NCBI GenBank assembly: GCA_002401155.1
Contig: NVSG01000003.1
Location: 69,566 to 133,565 of the forward strand
Direction: 5' to 3'
DNA from: Hyphomicrobiales bacterium
GTDB lineage: Bacteria > Pseudomonadota > Alphaproteobacteria > Rhizobiales > Rhizobiaceae
Length of the DNA stretch: 64,000 bases
Part shown: positions 1-9,110 of the stretch, piece after piece
Layout of the letters: each line of letters starts with the position of its first letter
Numbering within the stretch: the stretch's first letter is position 1
Program-made: the position numbers and the translations under genes
Notes under the pieces: generated by a model
What the model was told of the DNA's origin: nothing
The model's database searches: none
What the model saw: only the letters and a program-made list of their open reading frames with translations

Positions 1-459
1 GCCGATGACCACGATGTCGTTGGTTTTGTTGCCGTCGATATCCACAATTTCGATAATCTGCGTCACCTTACATTCAAGAGCGGCACAAGCGTCGCGCACC
101 CTTGCCGGTTTCACCATCTCGCTGGGAGCTGAGTCGATGCCGGCAACTTCGAATTCGCTGGTATTGTGGGGGGCATCCACGCTGGTTTCGTTCATCACTT
201 TGACCAGATCCTGTCCGACATAGTTATAAACAAATTCACCAGTATCACGTGCATTGGTGGCGCTGTCTTTCCAGCCACCGGATGAAAACATGATCAAATC
301 AGGGTTTGCACCAATGGCATTGAAGAAACTATAAGGCGCAAGATTTGGAACGCCTTCTTTTGACAGGGTTGAAATCCAGCCGATCGGGCGCGGTGCAACG
401 ATGGCTTTGAAAGGGTTATGGCTCAGGCCATGATTATTGTCTTTGGTAACATAAAACAT
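1..459 (-). CDS. flavin reductase-like (FMN-binding split barrel) protein, 3' end outside window
   Basis: Leftward reading frame starting at ATG 459 and open to the window edge; 153 residues are visible. The stretch PRPIGWIST (residues 23-31), followed by a NLAPYSFFNAI-type segment, is the signature of the flavin reductase-like split-barrel family, which binds FMN or reduces flavin for partner oxygenases. A weak AAGGA ribosome site lies about 11 bases upstream. It sits 58 bases downstream of a nitroreductase gene on the same strand, so the two flavin enzymes may be co-transcribed. The substrate cannot be told and the C-terminus is not seen. Confidence 0.85.
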   Translation of the reverse strand, partial: MFYVTKDNNHGLSHNPFKAIVAPRPIGWISTLSKEGVPNLAPYSFFNAIGANPDLIMFSSGGWKDSATNARDTGEFVYNYVGQDLVKVMNETSVDAPHNTSEFEVAGIDSAPSEMVKPARVRDACAALECKVTQIIEIVDIDGNKTNDIVVIG

Positions 460-487
460 CTGTCGAATTATCCTTATGGGAAGTTGT

Positions 488-538
488 GACCCTAAGTTGG
501 TCATAATAGAAAAGACCCTAGTCGGTCATAATAGAAAA
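488..538. repeat. imperfect 25/26-bp tandem duplication at a gene's 3' end
   Basis: Positions 488-513 and 514-538 are near-identical copies that share the 15-mer GGTCATAATAGAAAA. The right copy contains the stop codon and last codons of the nitroreductase gene; the left copy is a decayed duplicate just past the stop. It looks like a local slippage duplication. Confidence 0.8.
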
Positions 539-1108
539 TACGTCGTCAATCTGCGGACGGTCGCGTTCGGTTTTTGGCATTTGCTTTGTACCAATGTGAA
601 TGAATCCTGCAATTTTTTCGCCCGGCTTCACACCAAATTTCGGTGCAAGAACATCATCGAAAGCCACCCATTCGGTGAGCCATTGGGCGTCATAGCCAAG
701 CGCGTTGGCACCGGTGAGCAAGTTCATTGCGGCAGCACCTGCTGAAAGCACTTGCTCCCATTGCGGCACCTTTGAATGTTCTTTGGGCGCGCTGATCACC
801 CCAATTACCACTGGCACGCGGGTGAAGCGGCCTCTTTCGATTTCCAGAATTCCATCCGAATACCCGGTGTTTATTTCCTTGAAGCGGGCTTCGATCATTT
901 CTCCAAGCTTCACGCAATAATCTGGTCCATATTGAACGAAATGCCATGGCGCGATCTTGCCGTGGTCGGGAACCCGTGAGGCAATTTCTATCAGTGCGCG
1001 CACTTCGTTTTCACCCGGTCCCGGCCCCGACATGGTTTTTGCGGGAACAGAACGGCGGTTTTGCAGGAAGGCAAACGTTTCGGGATGTTCTGGATTAAGG
1101 TCGCTCAT
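518..1108 (-). CDS. nitroreductase family protein (YdjA-like)
   Basis: A 196-residue FMN-dependent nitroreductase. The N-terminal NRRS motif (residues 17-20), the RVPDHGKIAPWHF segment, the KVPQWEQ...SAGAAAMNLL core and the GFIHIGT C-terminal strand match the small YdjA-type subgroup of NAD(P)H nitroreductases, which act as homodimers with FMN at the interface. Length is normal for that subgroup. The gene diverges from the secreted-protein gene at 1212, with about 100 bp between for both promoters, and precedes the flavin reductase-like gene on the same strand. The physiological substrate is unknown. Confidence 0.9.
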   Translation of the reverse strand: MSDLNPEHPETFAFLQNRRSVPAKTMSGPGPGENEVRALIEIASRVPDHGKIAPWHFVQYGPDYCVKLGEMIEARFKEINTGYSDGILEIERGRFTRVPVVIGVISAPKEHSKVPQWEQVLSAGAAAMNLLTGANALGYDAQWLTEWVAFDDVLAPKFGVKPGEKIAGFIHIGTKQMPKTERDRPQIDDVFSIMTD

Positions 1109-1211
1109 GGGAGATTAAAAAACTCTGCTTGTTGTTTCTACGCAGACCCTTTTGCCATGGCAATTTCGAATTGTCACTGATAATAAGATTGCACCTAACT
1201 TCATAAGACCC

Positions 1212-2102
1212 ATGAAAACGCGGACCGACCTTTTGATTTTTCTTCGCCCTTTCAGAATTCTGCTTATCGCCTTTGCCCTGCTGTTGGCTGGGCCGGGACA
1301 GGGCTATGCGCAAGATGAAGCTGCGACGAACAATCAAAAAATCAACCGCCTGACGCTTGAAGCGCGGCTGACCAAAGAAGGTCAGGCGATTGAAAATGGC
1401 TTGGAATGGCGTATTTTTGGCCAAAACCTCGGGCAGGATGGGAAACTTCCCCTGCTTGCCGAGGCTTTTGGTGGCATCAAGACCTTCGATATCACGCAAG
1501 GGGATTATCTGGTGCATGTGGCCTACGGCCATGCGGCTTTGGTGCGCAAGGTCAGTGTTGGGGATGCTGCCACTACGATAATTTTTGAACTCAATGCGGG
1601 TGGCCTTAAACTCGATGCGATAGCTGCAATTGATACGCCGATCCCGGCGAAATATCTCAAATTTGATGTCTATGATTCGGAGCAAAACGAATTTGGCGAG
1701 CGAAAACTGATCGCCAGAGCGGTTAGTGCCGGAGAAATCATTCCCTTCCCGGCGGGCACTTATCACGTGATATCACGTTTTGGGGAGACCAATGCTGAAA
1801 TCGGGGCGGATTTGCGAGTGCAACCGGGCAAGGTAACGGCGGCAAATCTGGAACATCGCGCTGCTGTTTTGACCTTCAGACTGGTGAGTAGCGCGGGCGG
1901 GGACGCCATTGCCGACACCTCGTGGTCGATCCTGACAGAGAGCGGCGATCTCATCACCGAAAGCCGCAGCACATTTCCCACAATGGTGCTGGCAGAAGGC
2001 ACATATTCGGCCATTGCGAAGCATAAAGGCACGATCTATTCAACTAATTTTGAAGTTAGGTCGGGTGTGTTTGGTGATATAGAGGTCTTAGCTATCAATT
2101 AG
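1212..2102 (+). CDS. conserved secreted protein of unknown function
   Basis: About 296 residues beginning MKTRTDLL at ATG 1212; a longer frame from 1152 exists, but the internal Met starts directly before a classical signal peptide (hydrophobic core LLIAFALLLAGPG, likely cleavage after GYAQ). The mature part is beta-rich with three loosely repeated modules, each ending in a G-D/E-Y/T-x-V/A-type strand (for example GDYLVHVAYG, AGTYHVISRFG, EGTYSAIAKHKG), as in carboxypeptidase-regulatory-like or PEGA-like surface folds. No catalytic motif is visible. msrB follows 50 bp downstream on the same strand and is also exported, so an envelope role is likely. Confidence 0.75.
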   Translation: MKTRTDLLIFLRPFRILLIAFALLLAGPGQGYAQDEAATNNQKINRLTLEARLTKEGQAIENGLEWRIFGQNLGQDGKLPLLAEAFGGIKTFDITQGDYLVHVAYGHAALVRKVSVGDAATTIIFELNAGGLKLDAIAAIDTPIPAKYLKFDVYDSEQNEFGERKLIARAVSAGEIIPFPAGTYHVISRFGETNAEIGADLRVQPGKVTAANLEHRAAVLTFRLVSSAGGDAIADTSWSILTESGDLITESRSTFPTMVLAEGTYSAIAKHKGTIYSTNFEVRSGVFGDIEVLAIN

Positions 2103-2152
2103 AGGTTCACAAATCCCCTTGAAACACCTCTTTGCTAGAAGGATCTTTCATT

Positions 2153-2635
2153 TTGAACAGACGCAATTTTCTTAAATCCGGCATTGTATTTGCAGCCCTT
2201 AGCAGCGTATCGACATTTGCGCTTCAGGCTCATGCAAGCGGCACATTTGAAATTACCAAAACGGACGCAGAATGGCGCAAGATTTTGTCGCCTGCGAGCT
2301 ATGAAGTTCTACGCCACGAGGATACGGAACGCCCCTTTACCAGCGCCCTTTTGGAAGAACACCGTGAGGGCAATTTCAGTTGTGCAGGCTGTGATTTGCC
2401 GCTTTACGCATCGAAGACAAAATTTGATAGCCGCACTGGCTGGCCAAGTTTTTGGGAAGCTTTGCCCGGTGCTGTGGCAGACAGAACCGACCGTACATTG
2501 CTGTTTCTGACACGCACAGAATTGCATTGCCGTCGTTGCGGTGGACATTTGGGACATTTGTTTGACGACGGCCCTGCGCCAACAGGAAAACGCCATTGTA
2601 TCAACGGGTTATCGTTGAAATTTGAAGCTGCTTAA
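2153..2635 (+). CDS. msrB: peptide-methionine (R)-S-oxide reductase MsrB, Tat-exported
   Basis: Reduces methionine-R-sulfoxide in oxidised proteins. A TTG start at 2153 is chosen because AAGGA lies 9 bases before it and the product then begins NRRNFLKSG, a twin-arginine signal, followed by a hydrophobic stretch to about residue 28. The mature domain has both structural zinc CxxC pairs (Cys77/Cys80 in CAGC and Cys126/Cys129 in CRRC), the GWPSFW and GGHLGH family motifs, and catalytic Cys149 in RHCING. At 160 residues it is one normal MsrB domain plus the signal. Tat export implies repair of periplasmic proteins. An upstream TTG at 2132 is in frame but lacks a ribosome site. Confidence 0.92.
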   Translation: MNRRNFLKSGIVFAALSSVSTFALQAHASGTFEITKTDAEWRKILSPASYEVLRHEDTERPFTSALLEEHREGNFSCAGCDLPLYASKTKFDSRTGWPSFWEALPGAVADRTDRTLLFLTRTELHCRRCGGHLGHLFDDGPAPTGKRHCINGLSLKFEAA

Positions 2636-2644
2636 GACTGCCTA

Positions 2645-2674
2645 GGCAGCGGAATCATTCCGCTGCCAGCCTTT
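2645..2674 (+). terminator. palindromic terminator between convergent msrB and thrS
   Basis: GGCAGCGGAAT (2645-2655) and ATTCCGCTGCC (2657-2667) form an 11-bp perfect stem, followed on the plus strand by AGCCTTTT. The thrS stop codon lies inside the stem, so the element is shared by both convergent transcripts. Confidence 0.55.
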
Positions 2675-4616
2675 TCAAATCAGGTGGAATGGCTTCTTCC
2701 ACCAGTGCGGCAATGGCCTCATCCAGCTCGTAGGATTTTTGATCCCTTGAACCTAAGCGGCGCATGTTGACAGTTTTTTCTTCTGCTTCACGCATGCCGC
2801 AAACCAGAATGACCGGGACTTTCGCCAGCGAATGCTCACGCACCTTGTAGTTGATTTTCTCGTTGCGCGTATCGGCGACGACTGACATGCCAGCCTTCTT
2901 CAACTTGGCAACCACCTCTTCAGTGTATTCGTTAGCGTCGGTCGTGATGCTCGCGACAACCACCTGAACAGGTGCCAGCCAGAGCGGGAAATGACCCGCG
3001 TAGTTTTCCATCAAAATGCCGATGAAACGCTCCATCGAACCACAGATCGCCCGGTGAACCATAACCGGTTGCTTTTTCTCGCTGTCCTTGTCGATATAAA
3101 ATGCGCCAAAACGTTCCGGCAGATTGAAATCCACCTGAGTGGTGCCGCACTGCCACGTACGACCAATGGCATCTTTCAGGATATATTCGAATTTCGGGCC
3201 ATAAAACGCGCCCTCACCTGGGTTAATGCCGGTGGTGATTTTACCGTCGGATTGTTCGCCGATCTTTTCAAGCACGTCCATCATCACCTTTTCGGCCATA
3301 TCCCAGCTTGCATCATCACCAACCCGCTTTTCGGGGCGGGTGGAGAGCAGAACCGTGATTTCATCAAAGCCAAAATCGGCATAGGTTGTGAGGATCAAAT
3401 CATTGATCCGCATGCATTCGGAGGCCAATTGTTCCTCGGTGCAGAACACGTGCGCATCATCCTGCGTAAAGCCACGCACCCGCATGAGGCCGTGCAAAGC
3501 GCCCGATGGTTCATAGCGGTGAACCGTACCGAATTCGGCCAGCCTCACAGGCAAATCGCGATAACTCTTCAAACCATGCTTGAAAATCGCCACGTGGCCG
3601 GGGCAGTTCATTGGTTTAATGGCAAAAACACGGTCGTCTTCCGTCTGGGTGACGAACATGTTGTCCTTATACCATTCCCAGTGGCCGGAGGTTTCCCACA
3701 TGGCCTTATCGAGGATCATCGGCGCGTTGACTTCTTCATAGCCGTGGCTTTCAACCCGGCGGCGCATATAGCTGATCAGGGTTTGGAATATTTTCCAGCC
3801 TTTGGAATGCCAGAAAACCACGCCCGGACCTTCTTCCTGAAAATGGAATAAATCCATTTCACGGCCAAGTTTACGGTGATCGCGCTTAGCTGCTTCTTCC
3901 AGCATGAAGAGATATTGCTTGAGCTGTTTTTCGTCTGCCCATGCGGTGCCGTAAATACGGGTGAGCATGGCGTTATCGCTATCGCCGCGCCAGTAAGCGC
4001 CGGCAATACTCATCAATTTGAAGGCTCTGCCTGTGTCGCCAGTGGTGCGCATATGCGGCCCACGGCACATATCCAGCCATTCGCCCTGCTTATAAATGTT
4101 GATGTTCTCGCCTTCGGGAATGGCATCAACCAGCTCGATTTTATAATCTTCGTTCTTATCGGCAAAGAATTTCTTGGTATCCTCGCGCGACCATACTTCC
4201 TTGGTGAAGGGGTCGTTGCGCTGGATGATATGCTGCATTTTCTTTTCGATTTTCGGCAAATCTTCAGGCGTGAAAGGCTCATCGCGGGCGAAATCGTAAT
4301 AAAATCCGTTTTCAATCACCGGACCGATGGTCACCTGCGTACCCGGCCACAATTCCTGCACGGCTTCAGCCATGATGTGGGCGCAGTCGTGGCGGATTAA
4401 TTCCAGCGCACGGTCATCGGTGCGGGCGATGAATTCAATTGCGCCATCAGCGCCAAGGGGGTCAGAAAAATCACGCAATTCGCCATCATAGGCGTATGCA
4501 ACGGTTCTTTTTGCGAGGGATTTTGAAATTCCTTCAGCGATGTCGCGGCCGGTCGTTTCGGCTGGAAACTGGCGCACATTGCCATCGGGGAAAGTTACAG
4601 AAATCTGGTCAGACAT
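2655..4616 (-). CDS. thrS: threonine--tRNA ligase
   Basis: Full-length 653-residue class II synthetase that charges tRNA-Thr in the cytoplasm. Domain order: TGS (about 1-63), the editing/SAD domain with [11 protein letters not shown] (about 75-240), the catalytic core with MNCPGH supplying the zinc-binding Cys and motif 3 [12 protein letters not shown], and the C-terminal anticodon-binding domain ([10 protein letters not shown] onward). Start ATG 4616 has AGGAG 9 bases upstream. The gene ends a leftward run behind an asparaginase gene, 138 bp away; that gap holds hairpins that could regulate it (separate entry). Confidence 0.98.
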   Translation of the reverse strand: MSDQISVTFPDGNVRQFPAETTGRDIAEGISKSLAKRTVAYAYDGELRDFSDPLGADGAIEFIARTDDRALELIRHDCAHIMAEAVQELWPGTQVTIGPVIENGFYYDFARDEPFTPEDLPKIEKKMQHIIQRNDPFTKEVWSREDTKKFFADKNEDYKIELVDAIPEGENINIYKQGEWLDMCRGPHMRTTGDTGRAFKLMSIAGAYWRGDSDNAMLTRIYGTAWADEKQLKQYLFMLEEAAKRDHRKLGREMDLFHFQEEGPGVVFWHSKGWKIFQTLISYMRRRVESHGYEEVNAPMILDKAMWETSGHWEWYKDNMFVTQTEDDRVFAIKPMNCPGHVAIFKHGLKSYRDLPVRLAEFGTVHRYEPSGALHGLMRVRGFTQDDAHVFCTEEQLASECMRINDLILTTYADFGFDEITVLLSTRPEKRVGDDASWDMAEKVMMDVLEKIGEQSDGKITTGINPGEGAFYGPKFEYILKDAIGRTWQCGTTQVDFNLPERFGAFYIDKDSEKKQPVMVHRAICGSMERFIGILMENYAGHFPLWLAPVQVVVASITTDANEYTEEVVAKLKKAGMSVVADTRNEKINYKVREHSLAKVPVILVCGMREAEEKTVNMRRLGSRDQKSYELDEAIAALVEEAIPPDLKRLAAE

Positions 4617-4637
4617 TTTAAAAGTCTCCTATCCAGT

Positions 4638-4697
4638 CCCGCATACGAACGCGGGTGGTTGATCGGAGAGCCGTTAGGCTCATTTGCCGTAAGGCTC
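4638..4697 (-). promoter_or_regulatory. structured thrS leader: hairpins and a 12-bp direct repeat
   Basis: In the thrS sense strand, a CCCGC/GCGGG stem (4651-4655 with 4638-4642) carries the loop GTTCGTAT, and the AGGAG ribosome site follows about 8 bases later. Upstream is a GAGCC-TAAC-GGCTC hairpin (4668-4681), part of two near-identical 12-mers at 4670-4681 and 4686-4697. The CGT in the loop is the sequence of a tRNA-Thr anticodon. A regulatory role is inferred, not shown. Confidence 0.45.
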
Positions 4698-4754
4698 GTG
4701 GGATGTTTGTCCCTAGCGGGTGTGTAGGTGATTTGGATGCTGTGGGCAAGTGGA

Positions 4755-5789
4755 TTATGGGTGAAGCGAATCCAGTATTTTCTTTGTCTCTGGAGAGGTC
4801 TGAATGCCGCCAACAAGGATTTTATTCCAGTTTTTCAGTTCTGGATTGGCAATTCGCTCGATCTTCGCGCGTTCCTCATCATTCATGGACAGGACCGATG
4901 CGATGAGTTGGGCTATTAGAACCTCGGATGCCCGTCTCGCGCCGTCATTAGCCTTTATCGCAATGCCCACACCAAGTTCGGGAATGATTGCCATATAAAG
5001 GCCCTCGGCGCCGCCTTTCACAAAGCATTTGCGTCCCAGCGCTGCCATGATCCGCGTGCACCCCCTGTCAGTGCCCGCAACCATCATCGGGTGGTCGCAG
5101 CAAGCGTGGATGATTTTTTGGGTGGCACTTGCCCGCTCCTTGCCCATCCCCTCACCACTGCCAAATTTTGCGGCGGCCTTCGCGATATTTGCCAGTGGCA
5201 CTGCATAGGTGGGCAGTGAGCAACCATCGATACCGCAAATAGATTCTGAATGGGGAACACCCATAAGATCTGTGAGATTGGCCGCGATTTCTTTTTGTAT
5301 GGGATGATCGCGGCTCACATAGTTTTGTGTATCGAAGCCTTGTGACTTTGCAAAAGCCAACATGCCGCTGTGCTTTCCTGAACAATTATTATGGAGTGCT
5401 GATGGTTTTTTTCCTGCGATGTGCAGCTTTGCTCTATCGGCCTCCAACTCGGGAAAATGAACGCCGCATTCAAGATCGGACACATCTAATCCGGCCTTGG
5501 CGAGTATCTCGCTGGCGCCATCTACGTGGATGGCTTCTCCGTTGTGGGAACTGCATGAAAGCGCTGTGTGATGATCGGCAAATCCGTATTGTTCATCGAC
5601 GCCTGCTTCGACCCTTGGCAAGGCCTGAAACGACTTTATTGCCGAGCGGGGAAATACTGCTTTTTCCACCTCACCAAAAGCAGCGATTAGATTTCCCTGC
5701 GCATCGCAAATGGCCATGTCGGCGGAGTGAATACTCTCGACGAGATTGCCGCGTGAAACTTCGATGATTGCTTTATCAAATTGCTTCAT
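4755..5789 (-). CDS. L-asparaginase II family protein (rhizobial type)
   Basis: A 344-residue enzyme of the Asparaginase_II family (PF06089), unrelated in sequence to E. coli AnsA/AnsB and typical of Rhizobiales. Diagnostic stretches are the N-terminal RGNLVESIHSAD, FPRSAIKSFQALP, ALSCSSHNGE and the HNNCSGKHSGMLA segment that holds the proposed catalytic Ser/Lys/Cys residues. It hydrolyses L-asparagine to aspartate and ammonia, probably in the cytoplasm since no signal peptide is seen. Its ATG overlaps the yidD stop (ATGA, 5786-5789), so it is translationally coupled to yidD. Placement between yidD and thrS is unusual. Confidence 0.92.
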   Translation of the reverse strand: MKQFDKAIIEVSRGNLVESIHSADMAICDAQGNLIAAFGEVEKAVFPRSAIKSFQALPRVEAGVDEQYGFADHHTALSCSSHNGEAIHVDGASEILAKAGLDVSDLECGVHFPELEADRAKLHIAGKKPSALHNNCSGKHSGMLAFAKSQGFDTQNYVSRDHPIQKEIAANLTDLMGVPHSESICGIDGCSLPTYAVPLANIAKAAAKFGSGEGMGKERASATQKIIHACCDHPMMVAGTDRGCTRIMAALGRKCFVKGGAEGLYMAIIPELGVGIAIKANDGARRASEVLIAQLIASVLSMNDEERAKIERIANPELKNWNKILVGGIQTSPETKKILDSLHP

Positions 5790-6139
5790 TTTTTGTCCTT
5801 GGGAACCGGGTCATATCCCGACGTTCCAAACGGGTTGCATTTGGCGACCCGCCATAGGGTCAACCGACCTCCGCGGAACAATCCGTGGCGGGCGATGGCT
5901 TCATAGCCATACTCAGAACAGGTAGGCTGGTGACGGCATGCATTGCCGATGAAGCTTGATAGGGTGAGTTGATAGAACCTGATCAGGCCGAGGCCAAGCA
6001 GTCGCCCCGGCGTCTTTGGCCACTTGCCTTGCCAGTTTCGCGTGAATATTTTTTTTGAACCTTTTGAATCGCTTAGAGATGTTTCTTCTTTCGTCGATTC
6101 AGGCGCTGATTCAGGTTTCTCTTGAATGACCGGGCACAT
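5786..6139 (-). CDS. yidD: membrane protein insertion efficiency factor YidD
   Basis: 117 residues from ATG 6139; the open frame continues upstream to 6199 but that part overlaps the preceding gene. The conserved core RFYQLTLSSFIGNACRHQP followed by TCSEYGYEAI and GGRLTLWRVAKCNPF is the YidD signature: a short amphipathic membrane-associated protein with three conserved cysteines that helps YidC insert proteins into the inner membrane. The first 45 residues are a poorly conserved, acidic and serine-rich extension. The start lies 5 bases after the Fe-S scaffold stop and the stop overlaps the asparaginase start, so this is a three-gene coupled unit. Confidence 0.93.
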   Translation of the reverse strand: MCPVIQEKPESAPESTKEETSLSDSKGSKKIFTRNWQGKWPKTPGRLLGLGLIRFYQLTLSSFIGNACRHQPTCSEYGYEAIARHGLFRGGRLTLWRVAKCNPFGTSGYDPVPKDKK

Positions 6140-6143
6140 GGGT

Positions 6144-6587
6144 TCATTCCGCCAGTTCTGCTTTGGCCTCGATTTGTTCGAGACAATCAACCACCGCATC
6201 GAAGGTCAAAAGCGTTGAAGCATGCCTTGCTTTATATTCGCGCACCGGTTCCAGAAATTTGAATTCCTCAAATTTTCCTGTCGGTGCCGGGCCATTTTCC
6301 TTGAGCATTTTATAGACGGTTTCGCGTAAATTTCGCAGTTCATCCGACGTACTGCCAATGACTTTTTGCGCCATGATTGAACTTGCCGCCTGCCCCAATG
6401 CGCAGGCCTTCACCTCATGGGCAAAACCGGTGACCACACCATCGCTGAATTTAAGGTCCACAATCACCGTCGAACCACACAATTTCGAATGTTGTTTTGA
6501 CGATGCATCGGGCGTATCCAGGCGGCCGATATGTTCAATATTACCGGCGTAATCGAGTATTTTTGTGTTGTAGATTGAATCGAGCAT
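6144..6587 (-). CDS. iron-sulfur cluster assembly scaffold protein (IscU/SufU/NifU-N family)
   Basis: 147 residues from ATG 6587 (MLDSIYNTKILDY); an in-frame upstream extension to 6650 looks untranslated. The NifU N-terminal-like fold is marked by HSKLCGSTVIVDL (first ligand Cys), HEVKACALGQAASSIM (second) and the late DCLEQIEA (third). The insertion and spacing resemble the stand-alone U-type scaffolds found beside yidD in many Rhizobiales rather than classic IscU. It assembles or passes Fe-S clusters in the cytoplasm. The gene leads the yidD-asparaginase run and diverges from folE. Confidence 0.9.
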   Translation of the reverse strand: MLDSIYNTKILDYAGNIEHIGRLDTPDASSKQHSKLCGSTVIVDLKFSDGVVTGFAHEVKACALGQAASSIMAQKVIGSTSDELRNLRETVYKMLKENGPAPTGKFEEFKFLEPVREYKARHASTLLTFDAVVDCLEQIEAKAELAE

Positions 6588-6901
6588 CGTCCATTCCCGT
6601 AGCCTCTTAAGCCTCAATATAGGGACGACAAGCCACCGGGTCGACATCAAAACAAAATTTTATCATTGAGATCGCTGGAAAAGAGCATATATTGATAATT
6701 GTCTGGTCACCGTGCCGGAGGGATTTGTGTGAAAATTCGTTTTTACTCGCATCCTGAAAGCCCCGGAACCCGGCCGAAGCCCGTTTCATTTGCCCTTTTC
6801 AGATTAGTCTGTAATGGCATGAGACTTCATATGGCTGCGTCTGGTCCGAAATCGATCGAAAACGTAACGCCTCTTTGGAGCCAAATGTGCGGAAGCTGAA
6901 T
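6588..6901. other. divergent intergenic region between the Fe-S scaffold gene and folE
   Basis: 314 bp without a convincing gene; short frames across it have no ribosome site or recognisable product. It must carry the divergent promoters of the scaffold-yidD-asparaginase run and of folE-hisI. I see no clear operator or riboswitch fold. Confidence 0.6.
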
Positions 6902-7534
6902 ATGGATGCAATTCTCAATACCATTATAGATGATAAAAAACGTCGTGTTCTGCCCAAATCTGAGCGCCCGACCCAAAAACAGGCTGAAGAAGCAATTGTC
7001 ACCCTGTTGAAGTGGATTGGCGAAGACGTTGAGCGCGAAGGCCTGAAAGACACCCCTGCCCGGGTGGCCAAGGCTTATGGCGAACTGTTTGGCGGCTATG
7101 ATGAAGACCCGGTCACAACGCTGGGCCGCACTTTTGAAGATGTGGGCGGCTATGATGATATGGTGCTGGTGAAAGACATCACCTTCCATTCCCATTGCGA
7201 GCACCACATGGTGCCGATCATTGGCAAGGCCCATGTAGCCTATTTGCCGGATGAACGGGTGCTGGGTCTGTCGAAAATCGCTCGTACGGTGGATATTTTT
7301 GCCCGCCGCCTGCAAACGCAGGAAAACATGACGGCGCAAATCGCACAGACCATCGATAGTGTTCTCAAACCACGCGGCGTTGCCGTGATGATTGAGGCTG
7401 AGCACATGTGCATGGCCATGCGCGGGGTTCAAAAACAGGGTTCAACCACGATTACCACCTGTTTTACTGGCGAATTTCGTAACGACCCCAATGAGCAGAC
7501 CAATTTCATGAACATGCTTCGCCTAAACCGATGA
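6902..7534 (+). CDS. folE: GTP cyclohydrolase I
   Basis: 210 residues from ATG 6902 (a TTG at 6875 is in frame but less likely). Converts GTP to 7,8-dihydroneopterin triphosphate, the first step of tetrahydrofolate synthesis. Family motifs are complete: [14 protein letters not shown], the zinc site HSHCEHH plus the second Cys in [29 protein letters not shown], and the C-terminal EFL/MNMLR-type end. Length is normal. The hisI start codon overlaps its stop (ATGA at 7531), as in other Rhizobiales, where folE and hisI form a pair. Confidence 0.97.
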   Translation: MDAILNTIIDDKKRRVLPKSERPTQKQAEEAIVTLLKWIGEDVEREGLKDTPARVAKAYGELFGGYDEDPVTTLGRTFEDVGGYDDMVLVKDITFHSHCEHHMVPIIGKAHVAYLPDERVLGLSKIARTVDIFARRLQTQENMTAQIAQTIDSVLKPRGVAVMIEAEHMCMAMRGVQKQGSTTITTCFTGEFRNDPNEQTNFMNMLRLNR

Positions 7535-7944
7535 GTTCTATAGAAAAATTTGCACCGCCCGGCGATAAAAAATCGCTGGAGCAAGGAAGCGAGCTCACGC
7601 CAAAATTTGATGCCGACGGGCTATTACCTGCAATTGTCACCAATGTGGATGGCGGCGATGTTCTTATGCTTGCCTATATGAATGAAGAAGCATTGCGCCT
7701 CACCCTTTCCACTGGAAAGGCCCACTTTTGGAGCCGGTCGCGTAGCGAGATTTGGCTGAAGGGCGAGACTTCCGGCAATATTTTGGAAGTGGTGGAACTG
7801 CGCACCGATTGTGATCAGGATACGATTTGGGTCAAAGCTCGTATCAGCGGCGACCAAGTGGCCTGTCACACAGGTAAGGTTAGCTGCTTTTATCGCAAGA
7901 TTATCAGCGAGAATGGTTCTATTTCTCTGATTAGTGACGTCTAG
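7531..7944 (+). CDS. hisI: phosphoribosyl-AMP cyclohydrolase
   Basis: 137 residues; opens the adenine ring of PR-AMP in histidine synthesis (third step). The core [33 protein letters not shown], the metal-binding DCDQD and the zinc cysteines in [13 protein letters not shown] are all present. It is the stand-alone HisI form, without the HisE pyrophosphohydrolase domain, which is usual in alphaproteobacteria. Translation is coupled to folE through a 4-base overlap. No terminator is evident before the patatin gene 119 bp downstream. Confidence 0.96.
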   Translation: MSSIEKFAPPGDKKSLEQGSELTPKFDADGLLPAIVTNVDGGDVLMLAYMNEEALRLTLSTGKAHFWSRSRSEIWLKGETSGNILEVVELRTDCDQDTIWVKARISGDQVACHTGKVSCFYRKIISENGSISLISDV

Positions 7945-8063
7945 ACCATAGACTAAATTTCGATGTGCTGTGTGCCAAATTGCACTATAAATTGTTTTGT
8001 TCATAATTTTATTAGGTTTATGGCGTATGATCGTCAGTATTGAGCTTTATAGGGACAAATTAA

Positions 8064-9092
8064 ATGGGAACGCTCGGGACAGAAATCATTGATACCAACG
8101 TTGAAGTTGAGGCTGACAACGTAACGCATGTTTCGTTTGATGGTGACACCAAGCAGGCACCACCGGGTGGGGGTATAGCCCTTGCTCTTGGCGGCGGCGC
8201 GGCAAGAGGTTGGGCGCATATTGGTGTTTTACGGGCATTTGATGAAGCCGGAATTCCCATTGCGATGATTGCGGGCACCTCGATTGGTGCCTTGGTTGGC
8301 GGCTGTTATCTGGCTGGCAAGCTGGACGAATTGGAAGATTTTGCCCGTTCACTCACCAAAGCTGGAATTTTACGATTTATGGATTTTACCCTTCGCGGTT
8401 CCGGTTTGATATCAGGCGACCGGCTGGCAAAGCGTATGGCACCTCATCTGGTTGATGTTAAAATCGAAGAATTGCAGCGGCCCTTTATCGCGATTGCCAC
8501 CGATATTCAGAATGGCCACGAGATATGGCTGCATGACGGACCAATCATCGATGCCATGCGTGCTTCCTATGCATTGCCGGGCGTGTTTCAACCAGTGATG
8601 CATAATGGCCGGTTGATGGTGGATGGGGCTCTGGTTAATCCCGTGCCTGTGTCGGCCTGCCGGACATACGAAGCCGATATGGTAATTGCCGTTAATCTGA
8701 ACGCCGAAACCTTCGGCCGGGGAACGGTTATCCGTTCATCTCACTATGACAATAATGGCACTGCCAGCGGCACAGAAATTGAAGATGTTGAACAGGTTTC
8801 GCCCAAATCATGGCTCCCTTTCATGGGACAAAGCAGAGCTGCCAAAAGCGCCTCGACTGCCATCAAAATTGGCCTTACCGGGGTGATGATGGAATCCTTT
8901 GATATCATTCAGGACCGCATCTCACGTTCACGCCTTGCTGGCGACCCGCCAGATTATACCATTCGCCCAAGGTTGAAAAATATCGGCATGGCAGATTTCC
9001 ACATGGCGGATGAATCGATCCGCCTGGGCCTTGAAGTCGGCCGCCAGCGGATCGCTGAATTAGTTGCTCAAGGGCAGATCGAATTTGCGTAG
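8064..9092 (+). CDS. patatin-like phospholipase
   Basis: 342-residue serine lipid acyl hydrolase. After a 35-residue nonconserved leader comes the oxyanion motif GGGAARG (43-49), the nucleophile elbow GTSIG with Ser73, and the catalytic Asp in MVDGALVNPVPV. This Ser-Asp dyad defines patatins. A C-terminal segment of about 100 residues (from GRGTVIRSS) extends past the core, as in related alphaproteobacterial proteins. No signal peptide or membrane segment is visible, so it probably acts on lipids from the cytoplasm. It stands alone; a palindromic repeat copy follows its stop. Confidence 0.92.
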   Translation: MGTLGTEIIDTNVEVEADNVTHVSFDGDTKQAPPGGGIALALGGGAARGWAHIGVLRAFDEAGIPIAMIAGTSIGALVGGCYLAGKLDELEDFARSLTKAGILRFMDFTLRGSGLISGDRLAKRMAPHLVDVKIEELQRPFIAIATDIQNGHEIWLHDGPIIDAMRASYALPGVFQPVMHNGRLMVDGALVNPVPVSACRTYEADMVIAVNLNAETFGRGTVIRSSHYDNNGTASGTEIEDVEQVSPKSWLPFMGQSRAAKSASTAIKIGLTGVMMESFDIIQDRISRSRLAGDPPDYTIRPRLKNIGMADFHMADESIRLGLEVGRQRIAELVAQGQIEFA

Positions 9093-9110
9093 ATTGCGAG
9101 TTGTATCCAG

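Noticed and set aside
2991..3851. 286-residue plus-strand frame across thrS
   Set aside because: Antisense shadow of a complete synthetase with no protein-like features.
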